Positions 43,771 through 52,912 of a stretch of DNA of 64,000 nucleotides are shown here, in pieces. Source of the stretch: Halonatronum saccharophilum DSM 13868 (GTDB taxonomy: Bacteria > Bacillota > Halanaerobiia > Halobacteroidales > Halobacteroidaceae); contig NZ_KI912095.1 in NCBI RefSeq assembly GCF_000517025.1, forward strand, positions 208,870 to 272,869, in the 5' to 3' direction. Position 1 is the first letter of the stretch. Each line of letters begins with the position of its first letter. A model generated the notes under the pieces. That model was not told the origin of the DNA and did no database searches. It saw only the letters and a program-made list of their open reading frames with translations. A program made the position numbers and the translations under genes.

Positions 43771-45798
43771 ATGATAAGTAAAGAAAGGCTTATCTTTGAA
43801 CATAGGAAGGGCTTGCATGCTAGAGTTGCTGCTTTGATTGTAAGGGAGGCTAATTATTTACAAAATACCTACAAGGCAAAATTATTTATAGGAAAAGATG
43901 AAGATAATTTATTACCTGCTACTTCTTTGATTTCAGTTGCTTCTTTGAACATAAAGTATAAAGATGAATTCTTGGTCTGGAGTAAGGGTGAAGAATCTAT
44001 AAAGCCTTTACAAGAATTTATCAATTTTTTAAAAGGCGAATTTGACTTAGAGGATGTTAAGACCAGAGATGAGGTGGATAGACTATTACAAGAGGTTGCT
44101 TTAACTATGGACAAGGTCTTTAGCAATATAGCAAATGGTGTAATTATTGTAGATAGAGATGGGGTAATAACAAGTTTTAATCCTGCAGCAGCAAAGATAA
44201 CTGGCCTACTCCCAAATCGAGTTATTGGTGAGGATATAAATTCTGTAATTGCTAATTCTAAGTTGAAGTCAGTTATTGAATCTGCAACACCTCAAATTGG
44301 TCAGCGCCAAGAGATTGGTGCTTCATTGATAATTACAAATAGAACTCCTATTTTATCAGGTAATAAGGTTATAGGAGCCATTGCAGTCTTTCAGGATATC
44401 TCTACTTTAGAGCGTTTATCTGGAGAGTTAAAGGAGGTAAAACGGCTAAAAGAGAGGTTGAATTTAATCTTAGAATCTGTACAAGATGGGATCTGTGTTA
44501 TTGATAAAGATGGTAAAATAGATTACTTGAACTCTAGTTATGCCCAAAACTTTCAAATAGATATTAAAGAAGCTTTAGGTAAGAAGGTAGAGGATGTGCT
44601 AGGTAAGTCCTTTAGCTATGAACTATTGAATAAGTGTGAAGATAGAGAAGGGATAGTTAGTAGATTAGGTGATGATTTAGTTATTATATCTAATGCATAT
44701 CCAATTAGGGTAGATAATGAAGTAGAAGGCTTTGTTCTTCTTTCTAAGAAGAAGGTTGAAGTAGAGAAGATGGCTCATAGATTAAAGGAGCTATCTGCTA
44801 AAGCAGAGTATCTAGAAGAGGAATTAAAGAGAGAAAGAGGGGTAGATAAAGCCTTTGAAAGGATAATAGGTAAAAGTGGATCTTTAAAAGAGGCATTAGT
44901 AAGGGCTTCTAAAGCATCTGAGACGTCTTCTACTGTCTTAATTAGAGGTGAAAGTGGTACAGGAAAAGAGTTGGTGGCAGAAGCAATTCATTATGGTAGC
45001 GTTAGAAAAGAAGAGGCGTTTATTAGAGTTAACTGTGCAGCAATACCAGCCAATTTAATTGAAAGTGAACTTTTTGGTCATGAGAAGGGGGCTTTTACTG
45101 GGGCTATAAGGAGAAAGATCGGTAAATTTGAGTTGGCCCATAAAGGGACTATTTTTTTAGATGAGATTGGAGAACTTTCTACAGAGTTACAAGTGAAATT
45201 ACTTAGAGTTTTACAGGAACGTGAATTTGAAAGAGTTGGTGGGGTTGATAAGATATCTGTTGATCTTAGAATTATTACAGCAACCAACAGAAATCTAGAA
45301 CAGATGATGAAAAATGGAGAGTTTAGAGAGGACTTATATTATAGATTAAATGTTATTCCTATAATATTACCACCTTTAAAAGATAGAAAATCGGATATAC
45401 CGTTATTGGCTAATCATTTTTTAGAAAAGATATCTAAAAAATTAGGTAAGGATGTTGATACAATTTCCCAAGAGGCCTTAAATCTTTTAAGAGAGTATAG
45501 TTGGCCCGGCAATGTTAGGGAACTTCAAAATATAATTGAACGGGGAATAAACTTTACAGAAAATAAGATTATCGATTCTAAAGATCTTCCTGCTTATATT
45601 AGAAGTAGTTATAATAGGGGAGAATCTTTAATAAATTTAAAATCTAATGAAGAAGTTGCTACTTTAGAGGAATATGAAAAGGAGATTATAAAGGCTGCGC
45701 TGAATAAATATAATAGCTTTAATGCAGCTGGTAAGGTTTTAGGTGTTACTCATAAGACCGTTGCAGCTAAAGCGAGGAAATACGGATTTGTCGATTGA
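43771..45798 (+). CDS. HPr-PAS-PAS-AAA+ sigma54-dependent activator
   Basis: 675 residues in four parts. An HPr-like domain (1-92) keeps the phosphoryl-histidine motif (GLHARVA, H16) and a Ser (S52) in the place of HPr Ser46. Two PAS domains follow (about 117-220 and 230-325), then a coiled linker (about 330-365). The AAA+ domain (about 370-600) has Walker A GESGTGKE (393-400) and the sigma54 contact loop GAFTGA (440-445). A C-terminal Fis-type helix-turn-helix ends the protein. It therefore should activate a sigma54 promoter; the one found upstream of ptsH is the natural target. Phosphorylation of the HPr domain by enzyme I may report PTS flux (inference). AGGAGG precedes ATG 43771. Confidence 0.93.
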   Translation: MISKERLIFEHRKGLHARVAALIVREANYLQNTYKAKLFIGKDEDNLLPATSLISVASLNIKYKDEFLVWSKGEESIKPLQEFINFLKGEFDLEDVKTRDEVDRLLQEVALTMDKVFSNIANGVIIVDRDGVITSFNPAAAKITGLLPNRVIGEDINSVIANSKLKSVIESATPQIGQRQEIGASLIITNRTPILSGNKVIGAIAVFQDISTLERLSGELKEVKRLKERLNLILESVQDGICVIDKDGKIDYLNSSYAQNFQIDIKEALGKKVEDVLGKSFSYELLNKCEDREGIVSRLGDDLVIISNAYPIRVDNEVEGFVLLSKKKVEVEKMAHRLKELSAKAEYLEEELKRERGVDKAFERIIGKSGSLKEALVRASKASETSSTVLIRGESGTGKELVAEAIHYGSVRKEEAFIRVNCAAIPANLIESELFGHEKGAFTGAIRRKIGKFELAHKGTIFLDEIGELSTELQVKLLRVLQEREFERVGGVDKISVDLRIITATNRNLEQMMKNGEFREDLYYRLNVIPIILPPLKDRKSDIPLLANHFLEKISKKLGKDVDTISQEALNLLREYSWPGNVRELQNIIERGINFTENKIIDSKDLPAYIRSSYNRGESLINLKSNEEVATLEEYEKEIIKAALNKYNSFNAAGKVLGVTHKTVAAKARKYGFVD

Positions 45799-45841
45799 TC
45801 CTTGGTAAAAAAGATCAAGCTCCTTGGTAAAAAAGATCAAG
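45799..45841 (+). repeat. Direct repeat, candidate enhancer (UAS) for sigma54 promoter
   Basis: TCCTTGGTAAAAAAGATCAA G occurs twice (45799-45819 and 45821-45841), period 22 bases, two helical turns. It lies directly after the activator gene and about 205-245 bases upstream of the sigma54 promoter, the usual enhancer distance. TTGATC at 45795 and GATCAA at 45813 also make a dyad. The rest of the gap (45842-46043) has a CCTCAA/TTGAGG hairpin (about 45995-46030) and no gene. Confidence 0.65.
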
Positions 45842-46043
45842 AAACTTTCTACTTAAGTTCTGCACTTGTATATAATCTTCTTTTTTATTCTTGAAATTTT
45901 TAAAACGACAAATTAAAAATCATTTTAGGCTATTTAAAACTCTTTTTAGCTCTATATGGCTTTTAAATTGATTTAGGTTCCAATAAGTAATTTTTCCTCA
46001 ATTAAAAACTGCTATTTGATATTTTTGAGGATTTTTTGCTGTT

Positions 46044-46060
46044 TTGGAATAGTAATTGCA
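46044..46060 (+). promoter_or_regulatory. Sigma54 (-24/-12) promoter of ptsHI
   Basis: TTGGAATAGTAATTGCA has the invariant GG (46046-46047) and GC (46058-46059) with exactly ten bases between, as in the consensus TTGGCAC-N5-TTGC. It stands 97 bases before the ptsH start, downstream of the gene for a sigma54 activator. Confidence 0.82.
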
Positions 46061-46140
46061 TTAATAATTAAGTGAAAGTATGGGAATTATAATGCTAAGA
46101 GTAGAGTATTCAAATTTAAAATCAAATGGAGGGGAATAAT

Positions 46141-46404
46141 ATGACAGAAAAAGTAGCAAAAATTAAAAATCAAAGTGGTATTCACGCTAGACCTGCTTCT
46201 ATGATTGTACAAGAGGCAAATAAGTATGGTGCTGAGGTTAAGATTGTTAAAGATGGAAGTGAAGTTAATGCTAAGAGTATTATGGGTATTATGAGTTTAG
46301 GAGTTAGTCAAAGTACTGAGGTTACTATTAAGGCAGAAGGTGCTGATGCTGATGCGGCAGTTGATGCGTTAGTAGAGTTGATAGAAAGTGGTTTTGGTGA
46401 ATAA
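46141..46404 (+). CDS. ptsH: PTS phosphocarrier protein HPr
   Basis: 87 residues. His15 in SGIHARPA accepts phosphate from enzyme I, and Ser46 in AKSIMGIMSL is the HPr-kinase site used in Gram-positive catabolite control. ATG 46141 is placed by GGAGGGG; an ATG 15 bases upstream overlaps that site. Fourteen bases separate it from ptsI. Transcription appears sigma54-dependent, unusual for ptsHI. Confidence 0.97.
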   Translation: MTEKVAKIKNQSGIHARPASMIVQEANKYGAEVKIVKDGSEVNAKSIMGIMSLGVSQSTEVTIKAEGADADAAVDALVELIESGFGE

Positions 46405-46418
46405 GGAGGTATAATACA

Positions 46419-48134
46419 ATGCTAAAAGAGTTAAAAGGAGTAGGTGCTTCTCCTGGTATAGCAGTAGGAGAGGTTTTAGTCTTAGAAGATGAAGATTTAT
46501 CTTATGAAAAAAAGAAGATTAAAGATACTGAAGAGGAAAAAGAAAAATTAAAAAAAGCTTTGGAACTTTCTAAGGATCAATTGAATGCTATTAAAGACAA
46601 GGTAGAAAGAGAGATGGGGTCAGATAAGGCTGAAATATTTCAAGCTCATTTGATGGTTCTTGATGACCCTGAATTAATAGGGGCTGTAGAGAGAAAAGTT
46701 GATGGAGAAGAAGTTAATGTAGAAGCAGCTTTGGATGAGACAGTTCAAGAGTTTGCTACTTTATTTGCTAATATGGATAATGATTATATGAAAGAAAGAG
46801 CTGCAGATATTAAGGATGTAGGAAGTAGGATTTTAAAGAATCTTCTTGGTGTCCAAACTTTAGATTTAGGACAACTTGATAAGGAAGTTGTTTTAGTAGC
46901 TGAGGATTTGACCCCTTCTGATACAGCTCAGGTTAATAAGGGAAATTTATTAGGTTTTGTTACAAAGATTGGTGGTAGAACTTCACACACTGCAATTATG
47001 GCTCGCTCTTTAGAAGTTCCTGCTGTTGTAGGAGTCTCTGATATTTTAGAAGGAGTAGAAAGTGGAGACAAGATTATATTAGATGGCCAAGAGGGTAATG
47101 TTATTATCAATCCAAGTGAGGAACAATTATCAGATTATGATAAGAAAGCTAAAGAGTATAAAGAAAGAAAAGAAAGGTTGGCCCAACTAAAGGAGTTACC
47201 TGCTCAAACTAAAGATGGACATAGAGTTGAGTTGGTAGCTAATATAGGAACACCTAAGGATGTTGAAGGTGCTCTAGCTAATGGTGCAGAAGGTGTAGGT
47301 TTATACCGTAGTGAGTTTTTATATATGGATAGAGACTCTTTGCCTACAGAAGAAGAGCAATTTAAAGCATACAAAGAAGTAGCTCAAAGAATGGACGGGC
47401 CAATAGTTATTAGAACCTTAGATATTGGTGGAGACAAAGAATTATCTTATTTGGATCTACCTGAGGAGATGAATCCATTCTTGGGTTATCGTGCGATTAG
47501 AATCTGTTTAGATAAGGTAGATATCTTTAAGACCCAATTAAGAGCTATCTTAAGAGCTAGTGATTATGGCAATGTAAAGATAATGTATCCAATGATCTCT
47601 GCTGTTGAACAGCTAAGGGCTGCTAATGAAATTTTAGCAGAGGTAAAAGCAGAGTTAAAAGAAGAAGGAGTTAGTTTTAAAGAGGATCTAGAGGTAGGGA
47701 TTATGATTGAGATTCCTGCTGCTGCTATGATTGCTGATGTTTTGGCAAAAGAAACTGATTTCTTTAGTATTGGAACAAATGACTTAATTCAGTATACAAC
47801 TGCTACTGATAGGATGAATGAAAATATATCTCACTTATATCAACCATTCCACCCAGCTTTATTAAGGCTTATTAAGCGGGTTGTAGAGGCTGCTCATAAA
47901 GAAGGAAACTGGGCAGGTATGTGTGGAGAGATGGCAGGAGATAAGAAGTTAGCTCCTTTCTTACTAGGTGTAGGGTTAGATGAATTTAGTATGAGTGGAC
48001 TTTCTATTCCAGAAGTAAAGGATAGAATCAGAAACTTAGATTTAGAAGAAGCAAAAGAGATTGCCCAAGAGGCTCTAAACTTTGCTACAGCAAAAGAGGT
48101 TGAGGATTTCTTGACTTCTAAATTAAATAATTAA
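46419..48134 (+). CDS. ptsI: PTS enzyme I (phosphoenolpyruvate-protein phosphotransferase)
   Basis: 571 residues: N-terminal HPr-binding and swivelling domain with the active His190 in GGRTSHTAIMAR, and a C-terminal PEP-binding barrel (SEFLYMDRDSLPTEEEQF, FFSIGTNDLIQYTTATDR, MCGEMAGD). It starts the PTS phosphorelay to HPr and, possibly, to the HPr domain of the upstream activator. AAGGAGG precedes ATG 46419. No sugar-specific EII gene lies in the window. Confidence 0.97.
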   Translation: MLKELKGVGASPGIAVGEVLVLEDEDLSYEKKKIKDTEEEKEKLKKALELSKDQLNAIKDKVEREMGSDKAEIFQAHLMVLDDPELIGAVERKVDGEEVNVEAALDETVQEFATLFANMDNDYMKERAADIKDVGSRILKNLLGVQTLDLGQLDKEVVLVAEDLTPSDTAQVNKGNLLGFVTKIGGRTSHTAIMARSLEVPAVVGVSDILEGVESGDKIILDGQEGNVIINPSEEQLSDYDKKAKEYKERKERLAQLKELPAQTKDGHRVELVANIGTPKDVEGALANGAEGVGLYRSEFLYMDRDSLPTEEEQFKAYKEVAQRMDGPIVIRTLDIGGDKELSYLDLPEEMNPFLGYRAIRICLDKVDIFKTQLRAILRASDYGNVKIMYPMISAVEQLRAANEILAEVKAELKEEGVSFKEDLEVGIMIEIPAAAMIADVLAKETDFFSIGTNDLIQYTTATDRMNENISHLYQPFHPALLRLIKRVVEAAHKEGNWAGMCGEMAGDKKLAPFLLGVGLDEFSMSGLSIPEVKDRIRNLDLEEAKEIAQEALNFATAKEVEDFLTSKLNN

Positions 48135-48139
48135 GCTAT

Positions 48140-48173
48140 AAAAAACAACTGCTCTTTAGAGCAGTTGTTTTTT
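48140..48173 (+). terminator. Terminator after ptsI
   Basis: AAAAAACAACTGCTCT pairs with AGAGCAGTTGTTTTTT. Confidence 0.93.
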
Positions 48174-48206
48174 ATGGATAAATCTTTATAAAGTATAGTT
48201 AATTAG

Positions 48207-48235
48207 TTGAAATTGTCTTTTTTATAACATATAAT
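48207..48235 (+). promoter_or_regulatory. Candidate glmS promoter
   Basis: TTGAAA (48207-48212), 17 bases, TATAAT (48230-48235). It would give about 260 bases of leader before the ribozyme. That stretch holds only a possible 8-codon ORF after AAGGGGGTG (about 48296) and no known motif. Confidence 0.6.
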
Positions 48236-48500
48236 TTAAATTGTGCTTGTATTATATTAATCACACTTCATTAAAGGAGTAATATAATAATTTATAAGGG
48301 GGTGAAAATACTAGATTTTAAGGTGTAAAGTCAGAAAAAGTCTAGAATGGTGTTTGGAGAGTAATGTTTATTTAAGAGGTCTATTTGAAATTCTAATTAG
48401 TCTTTTAGGTGTAAGAGATCTATTTTTAGTTATTAACTTATAAAAAGTAGTAGATTAGAACAAAATACAATTATATTAATTGAGTAAAATTTATAATTAT

Positions 48501-48641
48501 AGCGCCCGAACTCATAATTGAACGGAGGATATTATGAGTTGACGAGGAGAGGGTTTATCGAATCTTCGGCGGATGCCCTCAGGCTTTAGTTCTAAGCCTT
48601 GACTGGATTATTAAACCTTGAAAGTGATTTCAAGGACAAAG
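48501..48641 (+). ncRNA. glmS ribozyme-riboswitch
   Basis: AGCGCCCGAACT at the 5' end (cleavage expected between A48501 and G48502), GTTGACGAGGAGAGGGTTTA, TCGGCGGATGCC, and the 3' CCTTGAAAGTGATTTCAAGG hairpin followed by ACAAA are the conserved elements. It self-cleaves with glucosamine-6-phosphate and so lowers glmS expression when product is plentiful. Confidence 0.97.
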
Positions 48642-48674
48642 TAATTTAGAAGAACTAGTAGAAGTTGATTTTAA

Positions 48675-48770
48675 AATTGGTGATTGATAATCGATAAATA
48701 AGAAACGAAAATTAAAAACTTTATTATGTAATTATTTTAACTATCAATTATCAATTCTCCACTGTCAATT
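48675..48770. repeat. Heptad fold-back repeat between ribozyme and glmS
   Basis: ATTGGTGATTGATAATCGATA on the left and TATCAATTATCAATTCTCC with TGTCAATT on the right; period-7 units of the AATTGAT type like the tRNA spacers. It inserts about 100 bases between the ribozyme and the ribosome site. Confidence 0.7.
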
Positions 48771-48791
48771 AAAAATAAGGAGGTTATATAT

Positions 48792-50615
48792 ATGTGCGGA
48801 ATTGTCGGTTATATTGGAGAGCAGGAGGCTACTCCTATTTTGGTAGAAGGGTTAAAGAAGTTAGAGTATCGTGGTTATGATTCGGCTGGAGTTGCTTTAT
48901 ATAATGATGGGAATATGGATATCTTTAAGATAGTTGGTAAGTTAGAAAATCTTGAAGGGTTAACAGATAAAGAGAAGCCTAAAGGTACAATAGGAATAGG
49001 TCATACTAGGTGGGCAACACATGGAAAGCCATCTACACCTAACTCTCACCCTCATACTAGTACAAATGGAAAGTTTACAGTTGTTCATAATGGGATTATA
49101 GAAAATTATATGCAATTAAAAGAAGAGTTAAAAGCTAAAGGTTATGAATTTAAATCAGAGACTGATACTGAGGTTGTTCCTAATCTAATTCAAGATAATT
49201 ATGATGGTGATCTAGAAGAAGCAGTAAGAAAGACTATAGAAATGTTAAAAGGGGCTTATGCCTTGGTCGTCTTATCTACAGAAGAGCCAGAAAAATTAGT
49301 GACTGTAAGAGAAGATAGTCCTTTGATTATTGGTTTGGGAGAGGGGGAGTACTTTGTTGCTTCTGATATTCCAGCTATCTTAAAGCATACCGATGAAGTT
49401 TATATTCTAGATGATGGTGAGATGGCAGTAATTACTCGTAATGGAGTAGAGTTATCTACTGTAACAGGAAATAATGTAGATAAGGATGTATTTAAGGTTG
49501 ATTGGGATCCTGGAATGGCTGAAAAGGGTGGTTTTGATCACTTTATGTTAAAGGAGATTCATGAACAACCAGAAGCCTTAAGGCGTTCTATTGCAGGAAG
49601 GTTAAATGGCGATTCTGTCCACTTTGATAATGTTAACTTAACTGCTAAAGAGTTAGAGAAGTATAATAAGGTGTATATTATCGCTTGTGGAACTGCTTAT
49701 TACTCAGGTGTAGTTGGAAAGTATGCCATTGAAAAGTTGGCCCGGATTCCAGTAGAGGTGGACGTTGCCTCTGAATTTAGGTATCGTGAACCCTTAGTAG
49801 ACGAGAAGACCTTAGTTATTGCAGTAAGTCAATCTGGTGAAACGGCAGATACTTTGGCTAGTTTGAGGGAAGCAAGAGATAGAGGGGCGCATGTAATAGC
49901 TATCTGTAATACTGTAGGTAGTAGTATTGCTCGTGAAGCTGATGATATAATATATTTAAATGCTGGTCCAGAGATTGCAGTAGCTTCTACTAAAGCTTAT
50001 ATTACAATGTTAATGTGCTTTTATATGCTATCCATCTACCTTGGGAAGACTAAGGGGTTGCTTGAAGATGATGATAGTAAGAAATTAATTTCAGATTTAA
50101 AGAGATTACCTGAGCAAGTAGAAGATATTATTGAAAATAGTACTGGCACAATAAAAGATTTAGCTAAAGAATATGCTAAATATGAAGATGCATTTTATAT
50201 AGGTAGACTTATTGATTATGCTGTAGCTTTAGAAGGACAATTAAAGTTAAAAGAGATTTCTTATATTCATGCTGAAGCTTATCCTGCTGGAGAGTTAAAG
50301 CACGGTCCTTTAGCTTTAATTGAGGAGGGTATTCCTGTAGTTGCTGTAGCTACTCAAAGGTCAGTAATTGATAAGACGTTAAGTAATGTAAAAGAGGTTA
50401 AGGCTCGTGGTGGAGCTGTTACTGGAGTAGTATTTGAAGGTGAAGAGGATATAGAAGACTTAGATTATAGAATTGAAATTCCAGGAACAAGTGAAATATT
50501 AAGTGCGATACTTGCAGTTGTACCATTGCAGTTGTTATCTTATTATGTAGCAGTTCAGAGAGGTTATGATGTAGATCAACCTCGTAACTTAGCTAAGAGT
50601 GTAACTGTAGAATAA
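48792..50615 (+). CDS. glmS: Glutamine-fructose-6-phosphate aminotransferase
   Basis: 607 residues. N-terminal glutaminase with catalytic Cys right after the initiator Met (MCGIVGYIG), two SIS sugar-isomerase domains (about 285-430 and 455-590) and the C-terminal DQPRNLAKSVTVE tail. It makes glucosamine-6-phosphate for cell wall synthesis. AAGGAGG precedes ATG 48792. Controlled by the glmS ribozyme upstream. Confidence 0.98.
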   Translation: MCGIVGYIGEQEATPILVEGLKKLEYRGYDSAGVALYNDGNMDIFKIVGKLENLEGLTDKEKPKGTIGIGHTRWATHGKPSTPNSHPHTSTNGKFTVVHNGIIENYMQLKEELKAKGYEFKSETDTEVVPNLIQDNYDGDLEEAVRKTIEMLKGAYALVVLSTEEPEKLVTVREDSPLIIGLGEGEYFVASDIPAILKHTDEVYILDDGEMAVITRNGVELSTVTGNNVDKDVFKVDWDPGMAEKGGFDHFMLKEIHEQPEALRRSIAGRLNGDSVHFDNVNLTAKELEKYNKVYIIACGTAYYSGVVGKYAIEKLARIPVEVDVASEFRYREPLVDEKTLVIAVSQSGETADTLASLREARDRGAHVIAICNTVGSSIAREADDIIYLNAGPEIAVASTKAYITMLMCFYMLSIYLGKTKGLLEDDDSKKLISDLKRLPEQVEDIIENSTGTIKDLAKEYAKYEDAFYIGRLIDYAVALEGQLKLKEISYIHAEAYPAGELKHGPLALIEEGIPVVAVATQRSVIDKTLSNVKEVKARGGAVTGVVFEGEEDIEDLDYRIEIPGTSEILSAILAVVPLQLLSYYVAVQRGYDVDQPRNLAKSVTVE

Positions 50616-50626
50616 ATTATTATGAA

Positions 50627-50680
50627 AATATATAAGATAAAGCATACTCAAAGATTTGAGTATGCTTTATCTTATATATT
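50627..50680 (+). terminator. 26-bp perfect hairpin after glmS
   Basis: 50627-50652 is the exact inverse of 50655-50680 (core GATAAAGCATACTCAAA) with a two-base centre. Only a weak T-run follows; likely a transcript end for both directions. Confidence 0.75.
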
Positions 50681-50785
50681 GATCTTTAGTAAGGTGAATT
50701 TAAGTGAAGAAGGGATTGTATTAATAGAAAAGGCTGGTTATAATAAGAGATATAGGTTAATTATTAATATTAAGAGGGTGAGTTG

Positions 50786-51265
50786 ATGTTTTTTAAATTA
50801 TTGTTATTATTTACTGCAGTGCCGATAATAGAGCTTATTATATTGATGTGGTTAAGTGCACATATTGGGATATTCGAAACTGTTACTTTGATCTTTATAA
50901 CTGGAGTAGTGGGTGTTACTTTGGCTAAAGCCCAGGGTTTTATCACTATAACTAAGATAAAACTTTCTTTAGCTAGGGCCAAATTACCTTCGGATAGTTT
51001 AATTGATGGCTTGTTAATTTTAATTGGAGGAGCTTTTCTTTTAACGCCTGGTCTTTTAACGGATGTTTCAGGTTTTTCTTTGATTATTCCTGTGAGTAGG
51101 GGTTTCTTTCGTAAAGTTTTAAAGAATAAATTTAAGGGTAAGATAATACAAGGAGGATCTAAGTTTTATTATTATGGTGGAGGAGATACTAAACAAGGTG
51201 GGGAAGGTGATGATTGGGAAGATTTATCTGAGTCTATAGATGTTGAATTTGATGAGGTTGATTAA
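50786..51265 (+). CDS. fxsA: FxsA-family membrane protein
   Basis: 159 residues with about three to four membrane helices in the first 110 (FFKLLLLFTAVPIIELIILMW; FLLTPGLLTDVSGFSLIIP) and a polar, acidic C-terminal tail. FxsA proteins are linked to exclusion of phage T7 in E. coli when overproduced; normal role unknown. ATG 50786 is preferred over the TTG one codon earlier because of its distance from GAGGGTG. Confidence 0.88.
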   Translation: MFFKLLLLFTAVPIIELIILMWLSAHIGIFETVTLIFITGVVGVTLAKAQGFITITKIKLSLARAKLPSDSLIDGLLILIGGAFLLTPGLLTDVSGFSLIIPVSRGFFRKVLKNKFKGKIIQGGSKFYYYGGGDTKQGGEGDDWEDLSESIDVEFDEVD

Positions 51266-51403
51266 ATAACAGTTAGTAAGTGCGTAGTAAAGTGGCGCAA
51301 GAAGTATTGATTTGAAAACTAAAGATCAACTCTGTTCACGGCGAGTTTTTGTTTTTTAAAAAATCATAGGTAGAGATTAAAAAACAAAAAAGTTAACATC
51401 AAC

Positions 51404-51432
51404 TTGACATCTGAATTTCAATCTGCTAATAT
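51404..51432 (+). promoter_or_regulatory. glnA promoter
   Basis: TTGACA (51404-51409), 17 bases, TAATAT (51427-51432). Confidence 0.85.
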
Positions 51433-51464
51433 AGGTATATAATTGAATTTAAGGAGGAAGTAGT

Positions 51465-52799
51465 GTGAGTAGTTTTAGTAAGAGTGACATATTAAAGAAA
51501 GCCAGTGAGTTAGAAGTTAAATTTATCAGGTTACAATTTACTGATATTTTAGGAATAGTCAAGAATGTAGCTATTACCGTAGATCGTTTAGAGGATGCTT
51601 TAGATGGACAGATTATGTTTGATGGCTCTTCAATTGATGGATTTACTAGAATACAAGAGTCTGATATGTATTTAAAGCCTGACTATGATACCTTTACAGT
51701 CTTTCCGTGGAGGCCTAATACAGGTGGTCGAGTTGCTAGGTTAATTTGTGATGTTTATATGCCAGATGGAAAACCTTTTATCGGCGGACCAAGAAATGTA
51801 CTTAAGAAGGTGTTAGAAGAGGCAGAGGAGATGGGTTATACTATGTATGTTGGCCCGGAGCCTGAATTCTTCTTATTTGAGAAAGACGAGAAGGGGCATC
51901 CTACTACAGTGACAAATGATCAAGGTGGTTACTTTGATCTAGGCCCTGTAGATACAGGTCAAGATACAAGGCGTGATATAGTTTTGGCTTTAGAACAGAT
52001 GGGCTTTGAGATGGAGGCATCTCATCATGAGGTAGCCCCAGGTCAACATGAGATAGACTTCAAATATGCAGATGCTTTAAGATCTGCTGACAATATTGCA
52101 ACCTTTAAATTTGTAACTAAAGCAGTTGCTAACCAACATGGTTTACATGCAACCTTTATGCCTAAACCGATATTTGGCGAAGCTGGCTCTGGTATGCATA
52201 TGAATCAATCTTTATTCAAAGATGGAGAGAATGTATTCTATGATAAGGATGATCGTCTTGGTTTAAGCCAGATAGCTTATTACTATATTGGAGGATTATT
52301 AAAGCATGCTAAGGCTATGACAGCAATTACTAATCCAACTGTTAATTCATATAAGCGTTTGGTTCCAGGTTATGAAGCTCCAGTTTATATATCTTGGTCA
52401 GCTTCTAACAGAAGTGCTCTAGTAAGGATTCCAGCTTCTCGTGGTGTAGGAACTAGAGTTGAGCTAAGGCATCCTGATCCAGCTGCTAATCCATACCTAG
52501 CTACTGCAGTTATGTTAAAGGCTGGTCTTGATGGTATTAAGAATAAGATTGAACCTCCAAAGGAGGTAGTAGATAATATCTTTGATATGTCTTCTGCTGA
52601 AATGGATGATCAAGGTATAGAGAGTTTACCAGGAGATATAAATCAAGCTGTACAAGATCTTTTAGCCGATGAGGTTATTATGAGTGCTTTAGGAGATCAT
52701 GTTCTAGAGAGATTTGTGGAAGCTAAAACTATTGAATGGGATGTATATAGAACCCAGGTTCACCAATGGGAGTTAGATCAGTATTTGAAGGTCTTTTAA
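51465..52799 (+). CDS. glnA: Glutamine synthetase type I
   Basis: 444 residues, the short Firmicutes GSI-alpha form without the adenylylation insertion. Conserved [44 protein letters not shown] and the C-terminal helical region are visible. It assimilates ammonium. The start is GTG 51465 with AAGGAGG seven bases upstream. No glnR gene adjoins it, so feedback through GlnR is not evident. Confidence 0.97.
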   Translation: MSSFSKSDILKKASELEVKFIRLQFTDILGIVKNVAITVDRLEDALDGQIMFDGSSIDGFTRIQESDMYLKPDYDTFTVFPWRPNTGGRVARLICDVYMPDGKPFIGGPRNVLKKVLEEAEEMGYTMYVGPEPEFFLFEKDEKGHPTTVTNDQGGYFDLGPVDTGQDTRRDIVLALEQMGFEMEASHHEVAPGQHEIDFKYADALRSADNIATFKFVTKAVANQHGLHATFMPKPIFGEAGSGMHMNQSLFKDGENVFYDKDDRLGLSQIAYYYIGGLLKHAKAMTAITNPTVNSYKRLVPGYEAPVYISWSASNRSALVRIPASRGVGTRVELRHPDPAANPYLATAVMLKAGLDGIKNKIEPPKEVVDNIFDMSSAEMDDQGIESLPGDINQAVQDLLADEVIMSALGDHVLERFVEAKTIEWDVYRTQVHQWELDQYLKVF

Positions 52800-52804
52800 T
52801 AGAT

Positions 52805-52844
52805 AAAAAGCTCTTCTCTGCTTAAGCAGAGAAGAGCTTTTTAG
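52805..52844 (+). terminator. Terminator after glnA
   Basis: A 38-base perfect palindrome (AAAAAGCTCTTCTCTGCTT and its inverse) ending in TTTTT. Confidence 0.92.
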
Positions 52845-52912
52845 TTTATAACTTTTATTAATCTTTAATTACTGGTATAATAATAATTGATAAGATTATA
52901 AGGAGGTAAGAG

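Noticed and set aside
48300-48326. Eight-codon ORF after AAGGGGGTG in the glmS leader
   Set aside because: Too short to support as a gene, and no attenuator is coupled to it.
50679-50786. Open frame (about 30-36 codons) ending in TGATG at the fxsA start
   Set aside because: It runs back into the hairpin after glmS, has only a weak start context (GTG 50694 or TTG 50679) and no recognisable product; the overlap may be chance.
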